Notes under the pieces: generated by a model
Told to the model about the DNA's origin: nothing
Seen by the model: only the letters and a program-made list of their open reading frames with translations
The model's database searches: none
In this document: positions 5,121 to 7,712 of the stretch, one piece after another
Position numbering within the stretch: the stretch's first letter is position 1
Layout of the letters: the number at the start of each line of letters is the position of its first letter
From: Holophagae bacterium
GTDB taxonomy: Bacteria; Acidobacteriota; Thermoanaerobaculia; Thermoanaerobaculales; Sulfomarinibacteraceae
NCBI GenBank assembly: GCA_030637505.1
Contig: DAOWGJ010000205.1
Coordinates: 1 to 7,712 of the forward strand
Direction of reading: 5' to 3'
Length of the DNA: 7,712 nucleotides
Position numbers and translations under genes: made by a program

Positions 5121-6326
5121 GTGAGAAAAACAGCCTGCTTCGTTCTCTGTGTGTTCCTGGCGTCGGTTTTCACCTTTGCCGGCGAGCCCATTACTATCGG
5201 CGAGACCATCCAGATCCAATCGAAGGTCATGGGTGAGGAGCGCACGATCCTCGTCAGCACCCCGCCCGGCTATGAACGGGGCAGCCGACATTTTCCGGTG
5301 CTCTACATGACCGACGGCGGCGCGCACCTGACCCACACCCGCGGCACGGTTGACTTTCTGGCCGACAACGGGCTCATACCGCAAATGATCATCGTCGGCG
5401 TAAACAATACCGACCGCACCCGCGATCTGACCCCGACCCACGCCGTAATAACCAACGACGACGGCACCGAGCGTGATTTTCCGTCCAGCGGTGGCGCCTC
5501 GAAGTTCCTCGACTTCTTCTCAGACGAACTCTTCCCCTGGGTCGATGAGAACTACCGTACGATGCCGTACCGCGTCTTCAGCGGCCACTCGTTCGGTGGG
5601 CTCTTCGCCCTCAACGTTTTCTTCACCCGGCCGGATATGTTCCCGGCTGTGCTCGCCGTCAGCCCGAGCCTGAGGTGGGACGAAGAGTTGCCGCTGCGGC
5701 AGGCGCGCTTGTTCTTCGCCGATCGCTCCGAGGTCGAGGCGACACTCTTCGTGGCCATGGGCAACGAGGAGGAGGGCGCCCCGAGGCCCAACCGCCTCGA
5801 TCGCTTCGAAAAGGCCCTTGAGGAGGCGGAAGCGGAGGGATTCGAGTGGGAGGTCAGACGTCTGCCCGACGAGACCCACGGATCGGTCGTCTTGCGCGCA
5901 CAATACTGGGGACTGCAGAAAGTTTTCGAGGCCTGGAGCCCCCCCAGAGACCCCGAAACCGGCCAGTTCACCGGCGGAATCGACGGCCTCAAGGCGCATT
6001 ACGCCGGACTCTCCTCGCGCTACGGCTTCACCGTCATTCCTGCGGAACTGGGGGTCAACGCGATCGGATACCAGGCCCTCGGGAATGACGACAGTGAAGG
6101 CGCCATCAAAATCTTCCGATACAACGTGGAACTCTATCCCGACTCCGCCAACGTCTACGACAGCTTGGGCGAGGCTCTTGAGAAGGCAGGGCAGCTCGAT
6201 GATGCCCTCGCCAACTACATCACCGCGGTGAAGACGGCTGGACGGGTAGGGGACCAGCGGCTCGAGATCTTCAAGTCGACGTTGGACCGACTCGAAAAGG
6301 AACTCGAAAGCTCGAGTGCTGAGTAG
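5121..6326 (+). CDS. Exported alpha/beta-hydrolase esterase (esterase D/Fes-like) with C-terminal TPR-like region
   Basis: The 401-residue product has a signal peptide at 1-20 (MRKTACFVLCVFLASVFTFA), then a putative-esterase domain of the Fes/IroE/esterase-D type (PF00756-like) at about 25-270. Signs are ILVSTPPGYERG (43-54), FPVLYMTDGG (58-67), IIVGVNNTDRTRDLTP (90-105), FSDELFPWVDENYR (133-146) and the nucleophile elbow GHSFGG with S157. H253 in ETHGSV is the likely catalytic histidine, and the acid probably lies in GNEEE (214-218). Residues 312-375 resemble two TPR helix pairs (AIGYQALGNDDSEGAIKIFRYNVELYP then YDSLGEALEKAGQLDDALANYITAV). The esterase family includes siderophore esterases and acyl-thioester hydrolases, so substrate cannot be told; no siderophore gene is nearby. 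The TPR-like tail suggests a binding partner. It starts a plus-strand pair with the DUF2235 gene but with a 174-bp gap, so they may not be cotranscribed. Confidence 0.9.
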   Translation: MRKTACFVLCVFLASVFTFAGEPITIGETIQIQSKVMGEERTILVSTPPGYERGSRHFPVLYMTDGGAHLTHTRGTVDFLADNGLIPQMIIVGVNNTDRTRDLTPTHAVITNDDGTERDFPSSGGASKFLDFFSDELFPWVDENYRTMPYRVFSGHSFGGLFALNVFFTRPDMFPAVLAVSPSLRWDEELPLRQARLFFADRSEVEATLFVAMGNEEEGAPRPNRLDRFEKALEEAEAEGFEWEVRRLPDETHGSVVLRAQYWGLQKVFEAWSPPRDPETGQFTGGIDGLKAHYAGLSSRYGFTVIPAELGVNAIGYQALGNDDSEGAIKIFRYNVELYPDSANVYDSLGEALEKAGQLDDALANYITAVKTAGRVGDQRLEIFKSTLDRLEKELESSSAE

Positions 6327-6484
6327 AATCCACGCGAAAAATGGGGTTTCTAACGGAGTGTTCCATTCCTGACGTTGTCCTTGGGCGCACCCCCAGCTGA
6401 TTCAACGACTCGAGAACTCCTCCCCCAAGGTTTCTCCTGCACGGCGTACACTATTGGTAGATTCTGGTGACAGATGACCGAGGT

Positions 6485-6490
6485 GGAGGG
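6485..6490 (+). promoter_or_regulatory. Shine-Dalgarno GGAGGG favouring the ATG at 6501
   Basis: GGAGGG ends 10 bases before ATG 6501, within usable range. The ATG at 6474 has no such site before it (CTGGTGACAG). A TACACT box at 6447-6452 could be a -10, but no -35 supports it. Confidence 0.45.
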
Positions 6491-6500
6491 AATCACAGGG

Positions 6501-7559
6501 ATGGCCAAGCGGATCGTATTCTTTTCCGACGGCACCGCAGCGGACAGGAATGACCGCACAAATGTGTGGCGTACCTACAAGGCGATGCTCAACCAGGATG
6601 AAGACCAACCGGTGTTGTACGACCCGGGTGTGGGGACACGCTGGATCAACCTCATACGCGGGCGGGTCTTCGGTGTCGGCTTGGCCTTGAACGTGCGCCA
6701 GGGTTTCAAGTTCATTTCCGACCATTTCGAGGAGGGCGCCACGATCTACCTCTTCGGCTTCAGCCGGGGCGCCTACACCGTCCGCAGCCTGGCGAGCATG
6801 ATCAGCCTGTGCGGCCTGGCGCCGCCCGGGGCGACCTGGCGGCAGCGGTGGAAATTCTGGAAGGCATACAAGAAGAACCGCAATTTGAGGGTCTTCCCCT
6901 CCATGGTGAAGCAGCTTGAGGACGAGCATGGCGCCACCAAGGCCCAGGTCGAGGCCATATGCGTGTGGGACACGGTGGGCTCGATCGGACGCCAGGCGCG
7001 AACCTCGGACATTCGAAGAAAATTGTGGCACCGCTTTCACCGGATGACCGTGTGGGAACCCATCCAGCGCCTGTACCACGCGGTGTCCATCGACGAGCGG
7101 CGCACCCAGTATTTCCCGCATACCCTGCGTGACCAGGGCATGTCCGAGGATCAGCTGATCGAAGAGGTGTGGTTTCCGGGGGTGCACTCCGATATCGGAG
7201 GGGGCTACAAAGATGACCGCTCATTGGCCGATATCGCGCTGCAGTGGATGCTGGAGAAGGTCAAAGACGAGCTGAAACTGGCCCCGGACCTGTTTGCGGA
7301 CCTGAGCCCTGACCCTCTGGGCCCGATGCACAACACCGAGGGCGGAATCATCTTCGGCCTGATGCGCAAGCGAAACCGTGCGGTGGCCAGAGCGTCGATA
7401 ATCCACGCCGGTGTCCGGACCCGAATCGCCGGACCGCTGCAGAGGTTTCACCCACACCGTGAGCCCTCAGGCAACTACGAGCCGCTGGCCTTGACCTTGG
7501 CGAACTTCAGGTCACCGCCGGATTTTGGGCTGGATGTGAATTATCAGATTCTGGAGTAG
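6501..7559 (+). CDS. DUF2235-family alpha/beta hydrolase (Tle1-like phospholipase fold)
   Basis: From ATG 6501 the product has 352 residues and matches DUF2235 from its first strand, MAKRIVFFSDGTAADRNDRTNVWR. Further motifs are YDPGVGTRW (about 40-48), GLALNVRQGFKFISDHFEEG (60-79), the nucleophile elbow FGFSRGAY with S88, VWDTVGSIG with D157, and WFPGVHSDIGGGY with H229. These fit a Ser-Asp-His hydrolase. DUF2235 includes Tle1, the type VI secretion phospholipase effectors, but also many stand-alone proteins of unknown substrate. No VgrG, PAAR or immunity gene is in view, no signal peptide is seen, and the protein is shorter than secreted Tle1 effectors as I know them, so a cytoplasmic hydrolase is more likely. 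An earlier ATG at 6474 would add nine residues; the Shine-Dalgarno and family alignment favour 6501. Substrate unknown. Confidence 0.9.
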   Translation: MAKRIVFFSDGTAADRNDRTNVWRTYKAMLNQDEDQPVLYDPGVGTRWINLIRGRVFGVGLALNVRQGFKFISDHFEEGATIYLFGFSRGAYTVRSLASMISLCGLAPPGATWRQRWKFWKAYKKNRNLRVFPSMVKQLEDEHGATKAQVEAICVWDTVGSIGRQARTSDIRRKLWHRFHRMTVWEPIQRLYHAVSIDERRTQYFPHTLRDQGMSEDQLIEEVWFPGVHSDIGGGYKDDRSLADIALQWMLEKVKDELKLAPDLFADLSPDPLGPMHNTEGGIIFGLMRKRNRAVARASIIHAGVRTRIAGPLQRFHPHREPSGNYEPLALTLANFRSPPDFGLDVNYQILE

Positions 7560-7712
7560 CCCGTCCCATACCTAGGAGCGTGTAGGGCATTGACGGCGGA
7601 TGGATTTCGGAGGGTCGTGAAGTGCCATTTGAGGCGCATTTGAGAAGCTGTACTCTCCGTACGGGCCGAGGATGCAACGAAAAAGGGCCTTCACGACACC
7701 CGAAAGCCGCCG
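7560..7712. other. Right-end intergenic stretch with short inverted and direct repeats, no confident gene
   Basis: GTCGTGAAG (7614-7622) is matched by the inverted CTTCACGAC (7689-7697), 66 bases apart. Between them are two direct copies of CATTTGAG (7626-7633 and 7637-7644, 11-base period) and the palindrome CCGTACGG (7657-7664). The minus strand is open for 46 codons from the edge to a TAG at 7572-7574, and an ATG at 7672 on the plus strand starts a frame running off the edge (MQRKRAFTTPESR); neither is convincing alone. The inverted repeat could mark the end of a mobile element or a structured RNA. Confidence 0.45.

Noticed and set aside
3929..5236. 435-residue plus-strand frame opposite the amidase gene
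   Set aside because: It lies antisense to an amidase with all catalytic residues intact; its translation is rich in Arg, Gly and Asp with no hydrophobic core, a usual shadow in GC-rich DNA.
4967..5260. N-terminal extension of the amidase frame
   Set aside because: It would overlap the start of the esterase gene on the other strand and bury a clean signal peptide that begins at ATG 4966.
4542..5441. 299-residue minus-strand frame across the amidase N-terminus and the divergent spacer
   Set aside because: It runs through both real genes in other frames and has no recognisable domain.
6379..6430. CCTTGGG / CCCAAGG inverted repeat between the esterase and DUF2235 genes, as a terminator
   Set aside because: Seven-base arms 38 bases apart with no U-run are too weak to call.
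6501..7559. Type VI secretion effector call for the DUF2235 protein
   Set aside because: Only the fold and motifs match Tle1; no secretion, adaptor or immunity gene is visible and the family has many members outside type VI systems.
7572..7712. 46-codon minus-strand frame open to the right edge
   Set aside because: It is too short, overlaps the repeats described there, and its translation fits no family I recognise; it cannot be told from chance without the sequence beyond the edge.

Overview
This is a GC-rich bacterial window with dense gene packing, ATGA/GTGA gene overlaps and several GTG or TTG candidate starts. The genes point to a bacterium with a peptidoglycan wall and exported proteins, but nothing fixes the phylum. 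An amidase-GerMN-glutamate racemase operon together with an exported esterase-TPR protein would fit Acidobacteriota or a similar phylum; that is a weak guess from memory. No mobile-element gene, CRISPR array, rRNA or tRNA was recognised.

Layout. Positions 1-1141 (minus strand): a membrane-anchored family 2 glycosyltransferase of the dolichyl-phosphate-mannose-synthase/GtrB type overlaps, by a GTGA junction, the start of an unknown membrane-anchored protein that runs off the left edge. Positions 1142-1426: a divergent intergenic region filled with repeats, namely a heptamer array, three copies of a 23-bp GTAGGGTGGGCC-type palindromic repeat (one inverted), and a 49-bp tandem duplication, with a 10-bp inverted repeat outside the three copies. 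Positions 1427-2098 (plus strand): an unrecognised protein with one N-terminal membrane segment. It converges on the next operon across a short spacer holding a perfect 8-bp hairpin.

Positions 2144-4966 (minus strand): a three-gene cell-wall operon, transcribed from right to left. It encodes an exported N-acetylmuramoyl-L-alanine amidase, a membrane-anchored GerMN-domain protein translationally coupled to it (ATGA), and glutamate racemase MurI. The operon joins supply of D-glutamate for peptidoglycan precursors to cleavage of finished peptidoglycan.

Positions 5121-7559 (plus strand): two alpha/beta-hydrolase genes in the same direction, an exported esterase with a C-terminal TPR-like region and a cytoplasmic DUF2235 (Tle1-like) hydrolase with a GFSRG nucleophile elbow. 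The last 150 bases hold no convincing gene but have short inverted and direct repeats and could be the edge of another element.

I see no clear undescribed system. The least explained items are the nested repeat block beside the orphan gene at 1427-2098, the esterase-TPR architecture, the stand-alone DUF2235 protein, and the repeat-bearing right end.
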